Below the pieces are notes generated by a model. That model was not told the DNA's origin. It saw nothing but the letters and a program-made list of their open reading frames with translations, and made no database searches. From NCBI RefSeq assembly GCF_003325475.1, contig NZ_CP029495.1:1302001-1366000 (forward strand): DNA of 64,000 nt. Direction: 5' to 3'. The translations under genes and the position numbers were made by a program. The stretch is from Chromobacterium phragmitis. Lineage in GTDB: Bacteria > Pseudomonadota > Gammaproteobacteria > Burkholderiales > Chromobacteriaceae. Positions 42,683-50,389 of this stretch are shown here, in pieces (position 1 is the first letter of the stretch; every line of letters begins with the position of its first letter).

Positions 42683-43998
42683 AACCGCTCGCGCTACACG
42701 TTCTGCCCGCTCCGCCAAACAACGCCGCCGCGCCGCTGTTCGCGCTGCGATGCAACTACGACTACACCGCCAAGCACGCATGCCATGTCCGCGCCGTCGA
42801 GCGCGCCGCGCTGAGCGTGCTGTTCTTCGCCGACCGCATCGTCCTGTTGCCGCGCAGCCGCAACGGCGCGCGCATCGCCGAGGCGCTGGCGCAGCGGCTG
42901 GATCTGGCAGCAGAGTCCGGCGCGCTCCGGCTGCCGCTGAACCCCGCGTCGCCGCTGCCGGAGCGGCTGCGGACATTGCTGTCTCTCCCAGGCCAGTTCG
43001 ACGCCGATCCCCGCTTCGGCCTGTACGGCTTCTTCTGCTACGAGCTGATCCATGCCAAGCTGGGTCTGGACGCCGGCCTGCTGGGGGTATTCCACCTGCC
43101 GGAACGGCTGAGCGTAGACGGCGAAAGCGTAGACTACCTGCTGGACCCGGCCGACGCCGGAGGGGAGACCTGGCCGCTGGCGCTGGGGCCCATGCTGGAG
43201 AGCGGCGATTTCGCCGCCGGGAGCGGCCTGCCCTACGGGCGGATGTACGATCTCGCCCTGCGGCGCATCGCCGACGGCGAACTGCGTTCGGTCAACCCCA
43301 GCTTCGCCATCCAGCGGCCCTGCGCGCGAGACGGCTACCGCATCCACCAAGACCTGCTGGCGCGCAATCCCGCGCCGTACAACTTGTATTTCGACGGCGG
43401 CGATTTCCAATTGGCGGGCTCCTCGCCGGCGATGTTCCTGCGCCTGCGCGGCGGCCGGCTATCCACCAGTCCGATCTGCGGCACCATCGCCCGCGGATGC
43501 GACGCGGCCGCGGACGCGCTGCAGGTGGCTACGCTGCTGGCCTCGGACAAGGATAAATTCGAACTGGAGGAATGCGTGCGCGCCGACATGCTGGCCAAGG
43601 AGGCCAGTTGCGAGGACATCCGCGTCGACGCGGAGCGGGAGGTGGAGCGCTTCGCCAATGTGTTCCACACTTCGGCCAGCGTCAGCGCGAGGCTGCAGCC
43701 GGGCAAGACGCTGGCCGATGCCATCTGCGACCACCTGTGGCCGGCCACCGTCGTCGGCACGCCGGTGGATGCCGCCGCGCGGCTGCTTGCCGAGCACGAG
43801 TCCCGCCGCTGGTACGCCGGCGCCTTCGGCTATCTGTGCGCGGACGAGGCCGAGCTCGGCACGGTGATCCGCTCCGCGCTGCTGGCGGACGGCATGGCCA
43901 CCACCCGGGTGGGCAGCACGCTGAGCGCCCACTCCAGCCCGCAGCTGGAGCGCGGCGAACTGGAGGCCAAGGCCTCGCTGATCCTGGGCGCGCTGTGA
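42679..43998 (+). CDS. Chorismate-utilising (TrpE/PabB/PhzE-like) enzyme with altered active site
   Basis: The 439-residue protein is built like anthranilate/ADC synthase component I: FGLYGFFCYEL, NPAPYNLYFDGGDFQLAGSSP, a region equivalent to PIAGTRPRG, VERFANVFHTSASV and YAGAFGYL. Retained candidates for catalysis are His330 and Mg ligands Glu295 and Glu427. Changed positions are SSPA for SSPE, PICGTIARG for PIAGT/PIKGT (Cys267 at the diagnostic Ala/Lys site), no VDLxRND, and VVGTPVD for SGAPK. No tryptophan-sensing SRYSF motif or glutaminase partner is seen. The product is therefore uncertain. Confidence 0.8.
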   Translation: MKPLALHVLPAPPNNAAAPLFALRCNYDYTAKHACHVRAVERAALSVLFFADRIVLLPRSRNGARIAEALAQRLDLAAESGALRLPLNPASPLPERLRTLLSLPGQFDADPRFGLYGFFCYELIHAKLGLDAGLLGVFHLPERLSVDGESVDYLLDPADAGGETWPLALGPMLESGDFAAGSGLPYGRMYDLALRRIADGELRSVNPSFAIQRPCARDGYRIHQDLLARNPAPYNLYFDGGDFQLAGSSPAMFLRLRGGRLSTSPICGTIARGCDAAADALQVATLLASDKDKFELEECVRADMLAKEASCEDIRVDAEREVERFANVFHTSASVSARLQPGKTLADAICDHLWPATVVGTPVDAAARLLAEHESRRWYAGAFGYLCADEAELGTVIRSALLADGMATTRVGSTLSAHSSPQLERGELEAKASLILGAL

Positions 43999-44450
43999 AC
44001 GAGCTGACCATAGAGGATATCGACGCCGACGCGATCACGATCCGGCTGGTGAATACCGCCAAGACCTACCGCGTCGGGCTGGACCGGGCGATAAAACGGG
44101 AGGTCCTGCGCGGCCTGCCTCGCGACGAGATCCTGCTGGCGGGCGTGGTGGCCGGCAAGGTGGCGCGCAAGCGCCCCGCGCTGCTGGCGCAATACGACTT
44201 TTCCGACGTCGCCATCGCCGGCGCGTTCCGGCCGCAGCACGTGGTGTTCGAACACAGCGTCGGCTTCGTCGAAAACGACGAGGCCAGGATCAAGCTGCCG
44301 TTCCGCGAGCTGCTGGGCAACCTGGACGCCATCTCGCGTCTGAGCGACGCGGCGGCGTTCTATCTGGGCTTCAGCTACGCGCTGTTCGCGCTGCCGGGCG
44401 AGGCGCTGGCCTTCGACGACCATCCCCGCCCCTATCTGAAGCTGAAATAG
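43995..44450 (+). CDS. Unknown 151-residue protein, last gene of the chorismate operon
   Basis: The GTG start at 43995 overlaps the preceding stop by 4 bp (GTGA). The soluble product has a basic N-terminal half (TAKTYRVGLDRAIKREVLRG, GKVARKRPALLAQYDF) and an aromatic C-terminus (AAFYLGFSYALFALPGEALAF, DDHPRPYLKLK). No signal peptide, membrane helix or catalytic motif is recognised. Strict coupling implies it acts with the chorismate enzyme, perhaps as partner subunit or tailoring enzyme. I do not know the family. Confidence 0.75.
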   Translation: MNELTIEDIDADAITIRLVNTAKTYRVGLDRAIKREVLRGLPRDEILLAGVVAGKVARKRPALLAQYDFSDVAIAGAFRPQHVVFEHSVGFVENDEARIKLPFRELLGNLDAISRLSDAAAFYLGFSYALFALPGEALAFDDHPRPYLKLK

Positions 44451-44452
44451 CC

Positions 44453-45472
44453 TCAGAAGCCCAGGCCGCTGTCGGCTTGGGCCCGCTTCCAGTCGAACCA
44501 GGGACCGGGGTCGGTCTTGCGCCCCGGCGCGATGTGCTCGTGGCCGGCGATGGCCGACAAGGGCAGCGCGCGGCGCAGCTCTCTGGACAATGCCCCCAGC
44601 GTCCGGTATTGCGCCTCGCTGAAGGGCTCGAAGTCGCAGCCCTCCATCTCCACCCCGATGGAGAAATCATTGCACTTTTCCCGCCCTCGCCAGCTGGACA
44701 CCCCGGCATGCCAGGCCCGCTTGCCCACCGGCACGAACTGCAGCAACTGGCCGTCGCGGCGAATGAAGAAATGCGACGACACCCGCAATTGGTAAACGCC
44801 CTGATAGTAAGGATGCTCGGCCGGATCCAGCCGGTTGGAGAACAGCTGCTCGACGCCGGAACCGCCATAACGGTAAGGCGGCAGGCTGATATTGTGTATC
44901 ACCAGCAACTCCGGCGCGCTGCCAGGCTCGCGCTCGTCGCAGTTGGGCGACGGCGTCTGGCGCGCGCCGCGCACCCAGCCGTCCTCCCCCAATGCCAGAG
45001 CCGGCGGCGCCGCCGGCCGGTACACCAGCCGCCACAAGGCCAGGCCGTCGGTGGTGTGCCAGCGCTGCTCCAGCACGAAGCCGGCCTTGTGGTACAACGC
45101 GATGGCGGCTCGATTCACCTCGGCGGTATCCACGCTGACGCTGTCCTCGCCCTGCAGCGCGCGATTCAGCAGCCGGTAACCCCAGCCCTCGCGCAACCGC
45201 GCCGGGTCCACCACCACTCTTTCCACATGCATGCCGCTGTCGGATCGGCGCGAAGCCACCAAGAGGCCGCGCAACTCTCCACCTTCGAAAGCGGCCAGGA
45301 TGAGGTCCCTGCATGAATGCAACGCCACCAGGTCAGGCCACAACAGCGGCAGTTTCGGATAATCCAGCCACTCCGCCTCCAACCGATGCGCATCCAGCTG
45401 CAGTCTCAGGGCCCGCTGCGCCAGATTTGCGTCGCCCCGATCCAGCTCCCTCACCTCGAATGGGCACTCCAT
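44453..45472 (-). CDS. GNAT acetyltransferase fused to AmpD amidase
   Basis: The 339-residue product has two domains. Residues 1-150 are a GNAT fold (VERVVVDPARLREGWGYRLL for acetyl-CoA binding, AIALYHKAGFVLEQRW). Residues 164-339 are a complete AmpD-type 1,6-anhydroMurNAc-L-alanine amidase, with zinc ligands His193 (LLVIHNISLPP), His311 and Asp321 (GHEHIAPGRKTDPGPWFDW) and catalytic Glu275 and Lys319. There is no Met near the domain junction, so the fusion is translated as one. AmpD recycles muropeptides in the cytosol and affects ampC induction. The acetylation target is unknown. Confidence 0.88.
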   Translation of the reverse strand: MECPFEVRELDRGDANLAQRALRLQLDAHRLEAEWLDYPKLPLLWPDLVALHSCRDLILAAFEGGELRGLLVASRRSDSGMHVERVVVDPARLREGWGYRLLNRALQGEDSVSVDTAEVNRAAIALYHKAGFVLEQRWHTTDGLALWRLVYRPAAPPALALGEDGWVRGARQTPSPNCDEREPGSAPELLVIHNISLPPYRYGGSGVEQLFSNRLDPAEHPYYQGVYQLRVSSHFFIRRDGQLLQFVPVGKRAWHAGVSSWRGREKCNDFSIGVEMEGCDFEPFSEAQYRTLGALSRELRRALPLSAIAGHEHIAPGRKTDPGPWFDWKRAQADSGLGF

Positions 45473-45659
45473 TTCATTCCCTCGTCATTTTAAGATGGAA
45501 TCCTCTCGTACAATTTCGGCTTGTGTTCCATCGCGCAAAGCGGTATCAAGAACTTGCGCCGCGCAGACCGGAGCATAGCGTTCCGCTTGAGCCGCATCAT
45601 GTCCACGGCCCTGGCATGGCGGCACAATCATGCCAGCCCCCACGCAGGAGACCATCTTC

Positions 45660-46187
45660 ATGCTGACACTCGACACCTTGGGCAGCGCCGCCGCGCCCAG
45701 CTTCGAACAACCGCTGGAAATGCTGCAGGCCTGTCACGACAAGATCCGCCGCTTCTGCGATCAACTGGACAAGCTGCCGCCCTATATCGAGGAACACGGC
45801 GTCGACGACGCCGCTCGCAACACCATAGACGATGTCGTCCGCTATTTCGACATCGCCGGCCCTGCCCATCATACCGACGAAGAGGAGGAACTGTTCCCCC
45901 TGATCGAGGAACGGGTGCCTGCCGCCGCCTCTCGGCTGGAGCAGCTGTCGGCCGAGCACGGCTATCTGCACTCTTGCTGGAACGCGATCCGAGATGACCT
46001 GCTCGCCCTGCGCGACGGCCGCATCAAGCAGATCAGCAAGAACGAACTGCAGGAATTCGCCCGCCAATACCGCGAGCACGCGGCCGCCGAAGAGGAATGG
46101 CTGTTCCCTGCAGCCGCCAGCGCGCTCAGCGCCGAGGAGCTGCGCCAGGCCGGCGCCAACATGGCCAAGCGCCGCCAGGCCGGCTGA
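45660..46187 (+). CDS. Hemerythrin-like HHE-domain protein
   Basis: The 175-residue cytosolic four-helix protein has di-iron ligand motifs LQACHDKIRRFC, AHHTDEEEELFPLIEE, LSAEHGYLHSCW and YREHAAAEEEWLFP. Such proteins bind O2 or NO or take part in iron-sulfur repair. AGGAG lies 9-10 nt before the ATG at 45660. It appears monocistronic. Confidence 0.88.
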   Translation: MLTLDTLGSAAAPSFEQPLEMLQACHDKIRRFCDQLDKLPPYIEEHGVDDAARNTIDDVVRYFDIAGPAHHTDEEEELFPLIEERVPAAASRLEQLSAEHGYLHSCWNAIRDDLLALRDGRIKQISKNELQEFARQYREHAAAEEEWLFPAAASALSAEELRQAGANMAKRRQAG

Positions 46188-46253
46188 TCGCCTGCGCGCG
46201 CGACGCGCCCGCTCTCCCTGCCGCGGCTGGATCCGCGGCCCTCGATAAAGCCA

Positions 46254-46285
46254 AACGGGTTGCCCGCTCTCGCCGGCAACCCGTT
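46254..46285. terminator. Hairpin between convergent hemerythrin and tal genes
   Basis: AACGGGTTGCC (46254-46264) and GGCAACCCGTT (46275-46285) form a perfect 11-bp stem with a 10-nt loop between convergent stops. The T-run is poor on both sides, so termination efficiency is uncertain. Confidence 0.6.
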
Positions 46286-46306
46286 CTCGTTCCCCCGCGC
46301 CTAGAC

Positions 46307-47368
46307 TCAGGCGGTCAGCTTCAGCAACTGGGCGAACGCGTCTTCGAACAGCTTCAGGCCGTCCCGCTGCAGTTTCTCGCCGGCGGCGGCCAGATCGATG
46401 CCGGCGGCCTCCACCTCGGCCAACAGCGCCTTGGCTTCATCCATGCTCTGCGGCAGCGTCAGCGCGGCGTCTCCATGGTCGCGGAAAGCTGCCATGGTGG
46501 CGTCCGGAACGGTGTTGACGGTTTCGTCGCCGATCAGGCTCTCCACATACAGCACGTCGCGGTAAGCCGGGTTTTTGGTGCCGGTTGACGCCCACAGCAG
46601 GAATTGCGGACGGGCACCGGCAGCGCGCAGCTTGGCGAACTCTTCGCCATGGAAGCGCTCCTGGTAGCGCGCATAGGCGGCCTTGGACAGCGCGATCGCC
46701 ACCTTGCCTTGGTGCGGCTCGGCCACTTGCGGATCCAGCAGGCTGTCGACGCGCGACAGGAAGAAGCTGGCCACCGCCTTGACGCCGGCCACCGGCTTGC
46801 CGTCGGCCAGGCGAGCGGACAGTCCGGCGACATACGCGTCCCAGACTGCTTCCACTTGCGGCAGCGAGAACAGCAGCGTGATGTTGACGTTGACGCCTTC
46901 GCGGGTCAGCGCCTGGAAAGCGCGGATGCCTTCGGCGGTGGCCGGGATCTTGATCATCGCGTTGGCGCGGCCGATCTCGGCCCACAGACGGCGCGCGGCG
47001 GCCAGGGTGCCGGCTTCGTCGCGCGACAGCTCGGGCGACACTTCCAGGCTGACGTAGCCGTCGTTGCCCTGGCTGGACTCGTATTGCGGCAACAGCAGGT
47101 CGCAGGCGGCCTGGATGTCGGCCACCACCAGCTTTTCGTAGCGGGCTTCGGCGGACAGCGACGCGTCCTGCTTCAGCACGGCCAGTTCGCCCTGGTAGCT
47201 CGCGTCGGAGCTGATCGCCTTGTAGAAGATGGCCGGATTGGAGGTAACGCCGGCGATGCCGTCGTCGGCCAGCAGACGGGCCAGTTCGCCGGAGGCGATC
47301 AGTTCACGGGACAGGTTGTCCAGCCAGATGCGCTGGCCGAAGGGTCGAATGGCTTGCAAACGGTTCAT
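46307..47368 (-). CDS. tal: Transaldolase
   Basis: This pentose-phosphate enzyme transfers a dihydroxyacetone unit between sedoheptulose-7-P and glyceraldehyde-3-P. The 353-residue product begins MNRLQAIRPFGQRIWLDNLS. It shows GVTSNPAIFYKAIS, the segment YVSLEVSPELSRD, and VNVNITLLFSLPQVEAVWDAY. The length and GTKNPAYRDVLYVESLIG fit the long Tal subfamily. The ATG at 47368 follows a 94-bp gap after phoR. Confidence 0.94.
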   Translation of the reverse strand: MNRLQAIRPFGQRIWLDNLSRELIASGELARLLADDGIAGVTSNPAIFYKAISSDASYQGELAVLKQDASLSAEARYEKLVVADIQAACDLLLPQYESSQGNDGYVSLEVSPELSRDEAGTLAAARRLWAEIGRANAMIKIPATAEGIRAFQALTREGVNVNITLLFSLPQVEAVWDAYVAGLSARLADGKPVAGVKAVASFFLSRVDSLLDPQVAEPHQGKVAIALSKAAYARYQERFHGEEFAKLRAAGARPQFLLWASTGTKNPAYRDVLYVESLIGDETVNTVPDATMAAFRDHGDAALTLPQSMDEAKALLAEVEAAGIDLAAAGEKLQRDGLKLFEDAFAQLLKLTA

Positions 47369-47462
47369 GGTGAGGCGTCCGGGTATTGCTTGAGGTAAAG
47401 AATCCATCCTACCCCGCCGAAGCCGCCGCGCCAAGGGGATTGTCGCGGCGGTTTGCGCTGGC

Positions 47463-48770
47463 TCAGGCGGCCTGGCTGTCGCAGCGCCGCTCCCGCGGAA
47501 ACACCACGCTGAAGGTGCTGCCCTTGTCCGGCTCGCTCTTGATTTCCAGCCTGGCGTGGTGGCGCGCCAGCACGTGCTTGACGATGGCGAGACCGAGTCC
47601 GGTGCCGCCGCTGCCGCGAGAACGGCCTCGGTCGACACGGTAGAAGCGCTCGGTCAGCCGCGGGATGTGCTCGCGCGGGATGCCGATGCCGGTGTCGGCG
47701 ACGGAAAAGCGCAGCTGTTCGCCCTCATCTTGCCAAGACAGCGTGATGCTGCCGCCCTCCGGGGTGTAGCGCACCGCATTGGACACCAGATTGCCGAACG
47801 CGGAATGCAGTTCCTGGCCGCTTCCCCACAGGCCGGCGTCGCAGCAGCGGGCCAGCCTCACCTGATGGCGGCCATGGGACAAGCCCTCGGCCTCCACCAT
47901 CAGCGTGTCCAGCATCACCCGCATGTCCACCAGTTCGGAATTCACCGCCTTAGGGCTGTTCTCCAGCCGGGACAGCGTCAGCAAATCCTCAACCAGGCTC
48001 TGCATCCGCCTCGACTGCTCCATCATCATCGGCAGGAACTGGCGGAACATCTGGTCGCTCACCTCCGGCATGTCCGACAGCGTCTCCAGAAAGCCGCCGA
48101 CCACCGTCAGCGGGGTGCGCAGTTCGTGCGAGACGTTGGCGACGAAGTCGCGGTGCACGGTCTGCACCCGCTCCAGCTGGGTGATGTCTCGGGTCAACAG
48201 CAGCTTGCGGGTGGAGTCGAACGGCACCAGCTGCAGCGAGATCACCAGCTCGCGCGGCTGGCTGAAAGTCAACGTCAGCGGCAAGCTGAAGCTGGCGTTC
48301 TTCATATAGGTATGGAAGGCCGGCTGGCGGATCAGGTTGAGAATCTGGTTGCCGACATCGCGCTTGCGGTCCAAGCCCAAGTGCTCCACCGCCATCGGGT
48401 TTACCCACTCGATGCGGTCGTGCTCATCCAGCACCACCACGCCATCCGGCATCGCCTCTCCGGCGTTGATGAAGCGTTCCAGCGCGTGGGTCAGCTTCTT
48501 CTTGCTCTGGCTCTGGTTGCGCATGGTGCGGTACAGCGTCATGAACACCGAATGCCAGACGCCGAAGCCGTCCGGCACCCGCTCGGGCACCGGATGGCGC
48601 AGCCAGCGCAACAACAGCGCGATGTGGTAGAGATTGAATGCCAGCCAGGCGCCCAGCGAGATGGCCAGCACCAATAGCGCGTCGGTTGCCGACGACAGCG
48701 CCCAGAAACCGGCGCTGACCAGCAGGATGGCCGTCAGCCACAGCGCCGTGCGTTGCAGGAGCTCTCGCAT
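47463..48770 (-). CDS. phoR: Phosphate-regulon sensor kinase PhoR
   Basis: The 435-residue kinase has two adjacent N-terminal helices with almost no periplasmic loop, as in PhoR. A PAS domain follows (VVLDEHDRIEWVNPMAVEHLG), then the H-box FVANVSHELRTPLTVVGGFL, the N-box FGNLVSNAVRYTP, and G-boxes VADTGIGIP and GGTGLGLAIVKHVL. Together with PhoB and the PstSCAB/PhoU complex (not in this window) it senses phosphate limitation. Its ATG overlaps the phoB stop by one base (TAATG). Confidence 0.94.
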   Translation of the reverse strand: MRELLQRTALWLTAILLVSAGFWALSSATDALLVLAISLGAWLAFNLYHIALLLRWLRHPVPERVPDGFGVWHSVFMTLYRTMRNQSQSKKKLTHALERFINAGEAMPDGVVVLDEHDRIEWVNPMAVEHLGLDRKRDVGNQILNLIRQPAFHTYMKNASFSLPLTLTFSQPRELVISLQLVPFDSTRKLLLTRDITQLERVQTVHRDFVANVSHELRTPLTVVGGFLETLSDMPEVSDQMFRQFLPMMMEQSRRMQSLVEDLLTLSRLENSPKAVNSELVDMRVMLDTLMVEAEGLSHGRHQVRLARCCDAGLWGSGQELHSAFGNLVSNAVRYTPEGGSITLSWQDEGEQLRFSVADTGIGIPREHIPRLTERFYRVDRGRSRGSGGTGLGLAIVKHVLARHHARLEIKSEPDKGSTFSVVFPRERRCDSQAA

Positions 48771-49459
48771 TACTGCTGCACGGAAAAGCGGTAGCCGGTG
48801 CCGCGCACGGTCTGGATCAAACCATCATGCCGGGTGCCTTCCAGCGCGCTGCGCAGGCGGCGGATGTGCACGTCCACGGTGCGCTCCTCGACGAAGACAT
48901 GGTCGCCCCACACCTGGTCCAGCAACTGCGCGCGGGAGTGGACGCGTTCCGGATGGGTCATGAAGAAGTGCAGCAGGCGGAATTCGGTGGGGCCGAGCTC
49001 GATCACGCTGCCGTTGCCGGTGACGCGGTGGGTCACCGGGTCCAGCCGCAGGCCTTGCACGTCGACCGCGTCGTCGGTCATCTGCGGCGCGCGGCGGCGC
49101 AGCACGGCCTTGATGCGGGCCAACAGCTCGCGCGGCGAGAACGGCTTGGTGATGTAGTCGTCGGCGCCGGTTTCCAGGCCCGCGACCTTGTCCTGCTCGT
49201 CGGAGCGGGCGGTCAGCATGATGATGGGGATATGGCGGGTGCGCTCGTCGGCGCGCAGGCGCTTGGCCACATCGATGCCGCTGGCGCCCGGCAGCATCCA
49301 GTCCAGCAGCACCAGGTCGGGCAAGGCGTTCCTGACCAGCGTCAGCGCCGCCTCGGCGGTGCCCGCGCGCAGCACATGGTGTCCGGCCTGGGCCAAATTG
49401 AAGGCGATCAGCTCCTGAATCGCCGGTTCGTCTTCGACAAGCAGTATGTTGGCGGCCAT
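48770..49459 (-). CDS. phoB: Phosphate-regulon response regulator PhoB
   Basis: The 229-residue OmpR-family regulator begins MAANILLVEDEPAIQELIAF. The phospho-acceptor is in LVLLDWMLPGASGIDV, and the conserved Lys is in DDYITKPFSPRELLARIKAV. The winged helix has IELGPTEFRLLHFFMTHPERV and RTVDVHIRRLRSALE. A Pho box lies 47-64 bp upstream of the ATG, supporting autoregulation and the PhoB identity. Confidence 0.96.
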   Translation of the reverse strand: MAANILLVEDEPAIQELIAFNLAQAGHHVLRAGTAEAALTLVRNALPDLVLLDWMLPGASGIDVAKRLRADERTRHIPIIMLTARSDEQDKVAGLETGADDYITKPFSPRELLARIKAVLRRRAPQMTDDAVDVQGLRLDPVTHRVTGNGSVIELGPTEFRLLHFFMTHPERVHSRAQLLDQVWGDHVFVEERTVDVHIRRLRSALEGTRHDGLIQTVRGTGYRFSVQQ

Positions 49460-49489
49460 GTGGCTATCCTCGGGTTTGATTTTGCGGCA

Positions 49490-49523
49490 AGCATACAAAC
49501 GCCAGATGACACTAATATGACAT
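49490..49523 (-). promoter_or_regulatory. Pho box and -10 element of phoB
   Basis: The minus strand reads ATGTCAT-ATTA-GTGTCAT (49523 to 49506): two 7-bp direct repeats separated by 4 bp, the standard 18-bp PhoB site. TATGCT (49495-49490) lies 10 bp downstream as the -10 hexamer, so the box takes the place of the -35 element. Confidence 0.85.
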
Positions 49524-49580
49524 GTCTTGGAAAGTTCCCGCGCCGCGATTTTCCCGCAAAGCGCCCCCGCGCGCCAGACC

Positions 49581-49615
49581 AAAAAAAAAACGGGCCTGCC
49601 TATCAGGCAGACCCG
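49581..49615 (-). terminator. Orphan intrinsic terminator
   Basis: On the minus strand CGGGT-CTGCC, loop TGATA, then GGCAG-GCCCG form a stem with one mismatch, followed by ten U residues. No minus-strand protein gene lies upstream of it, so it probably ends a small RNA or an upstream antisense transcript. Confidence 0.85.
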
Positions 49616-49800
49616 GAATGGTCGTCGTCAAAAACATTGATCTGACAAGAGACCAGGGACAAAGAGATCACCAGGACAGTCTCAAATGAGGGGGTCGAGC
49701 GACTCGCTCATCCGCAACAATCTTGGACGGAGCAAACGGCGGGACGTGCCGCTTGTTCCAGATACGGGCTGCATTCTACGTAGCAAATCCACTACGATGG
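49581..49800 (-). ncRNA. Putative small RNA ending at the T10 terminator
   Basis: The minus-strand region between the Lrp-type gene and phoB ends in a textbook terminator but has no plausible long ORF. A TATAAT hexamer on the minus strand (about 49808-49813) could be its -10 element, although no good -35 is visible, so the 5' end is a guess. Internal repeated blocks GTCCTGGTGATCTCTTTGTC and GTCCCTGGTCTCTTGTC suggest structured RNA. I do not recognise it as 6S, tmRNA or RNase P RNA. Confidence 0.4.
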
Positions 49801-49877
49801 CAAGGTAATTATAGGATTTTTGGCCATATCGCCTTATTATCTATCTTTATTTCGTCATATTTCCTTTGATTCGAAAA

Positions 49878-50321
49878 ATGGATAGATTCGACCGCAAAAT
49901 CCTCGCCGAACTGCACGAAAATGCGCGCATCAGCTTCGCCGAACTGGCGCGGCGGGTAAACCTGTCGGCGCCGGCGGTGGCCGACCGAGTGGCCAAGCTG
50001 GAGCAGTCCGGCGTGATCACCGGCTACCACGCCCGCATCGATCCCAACCGCGTCGGCCTGCCCATCGCCTGCCTGATCGAATTGACAGTCAAGCATCTGG
50101 AGTACTACGTGGTGATAGACGAGATCCGCAAAACGCCCGAGGTGATAGAGTGCGCTTCCATCACCGGCACCAGCGGCCTGATGATACGGGTGGCGGTGGA
50201 CACCATGCCGGCGCTGCAGGCGCTGATCGCGCGGCTGATGCAGTTCGGCGACACCAAGACCTCCATCATCATCGACATGCCGGTGCCGCCGCGGATGCCC
50301 GCCTTGCAGGAAGAGGAATGA
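49878..50321 (+). CDS. Lrp/AsnC-family transcriptional regulator
   Basis: The 147-residue product begins MDRFDRKILAELHENARISF. It has an N-terminal winged HTH (FAELARRVNLSAPAVADRVAKLEQSGVI) and a C-terminal RAM/ACT-like effector domain (ECASITGTSGLMIRVAV). Such proteins sense amino acids as octamers. The region 49616-49877 upstream holds the probable sRNA on the opposite strand. The target is not evident. Confidence 0.9.
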   Translation: MDRFDRKILAELHENARISFAELARRVNLSAPAVADRVAKLEQSGVITGYHARIDPNRVGLPIACLIELTVKHLEYYVVIDEIRKTPEVIECASITGTSGLMIRVAVDTMPALQALIARLMQFGDTKTSIIIDMPVPPRMPALQEEE

Positions 50322-50354
50322 AAAAACGGCCAGAGCCCCTAGGGGCGCTGGCCG
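50321..50354 (-). terminator. Intrinsic terminator of gapA
   Basis: Read on the minus strand, CGGCCAG-CGCCCCTAGGGGCT-CTGGCCG is followed by six U residues. The hairpin ends exactly at the stop codon of the convergent Lrp-type gene. Confidence 0.88.
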
Positions 50355-50389
50355 GCACAGAGAACAACTCTCCCTTACAGCGTAGCGGT

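Noticed and set aside
46307..47638. N-terminal extension of transaldolase beyond 47368
   Set aside because: The extra 90 residues are low-complexity and overlap phoR. The family N-terminus (MNRLQAIRPFGQRIWLDN) begins at 47368.
49591..49615. The T10 hairpin as an attenuator of phoB
   Set aside because: The phoB promoter (Pho box and -10) lies downstream of the hairpin on that strand, so the terminator cannot act within the phoB transcript.
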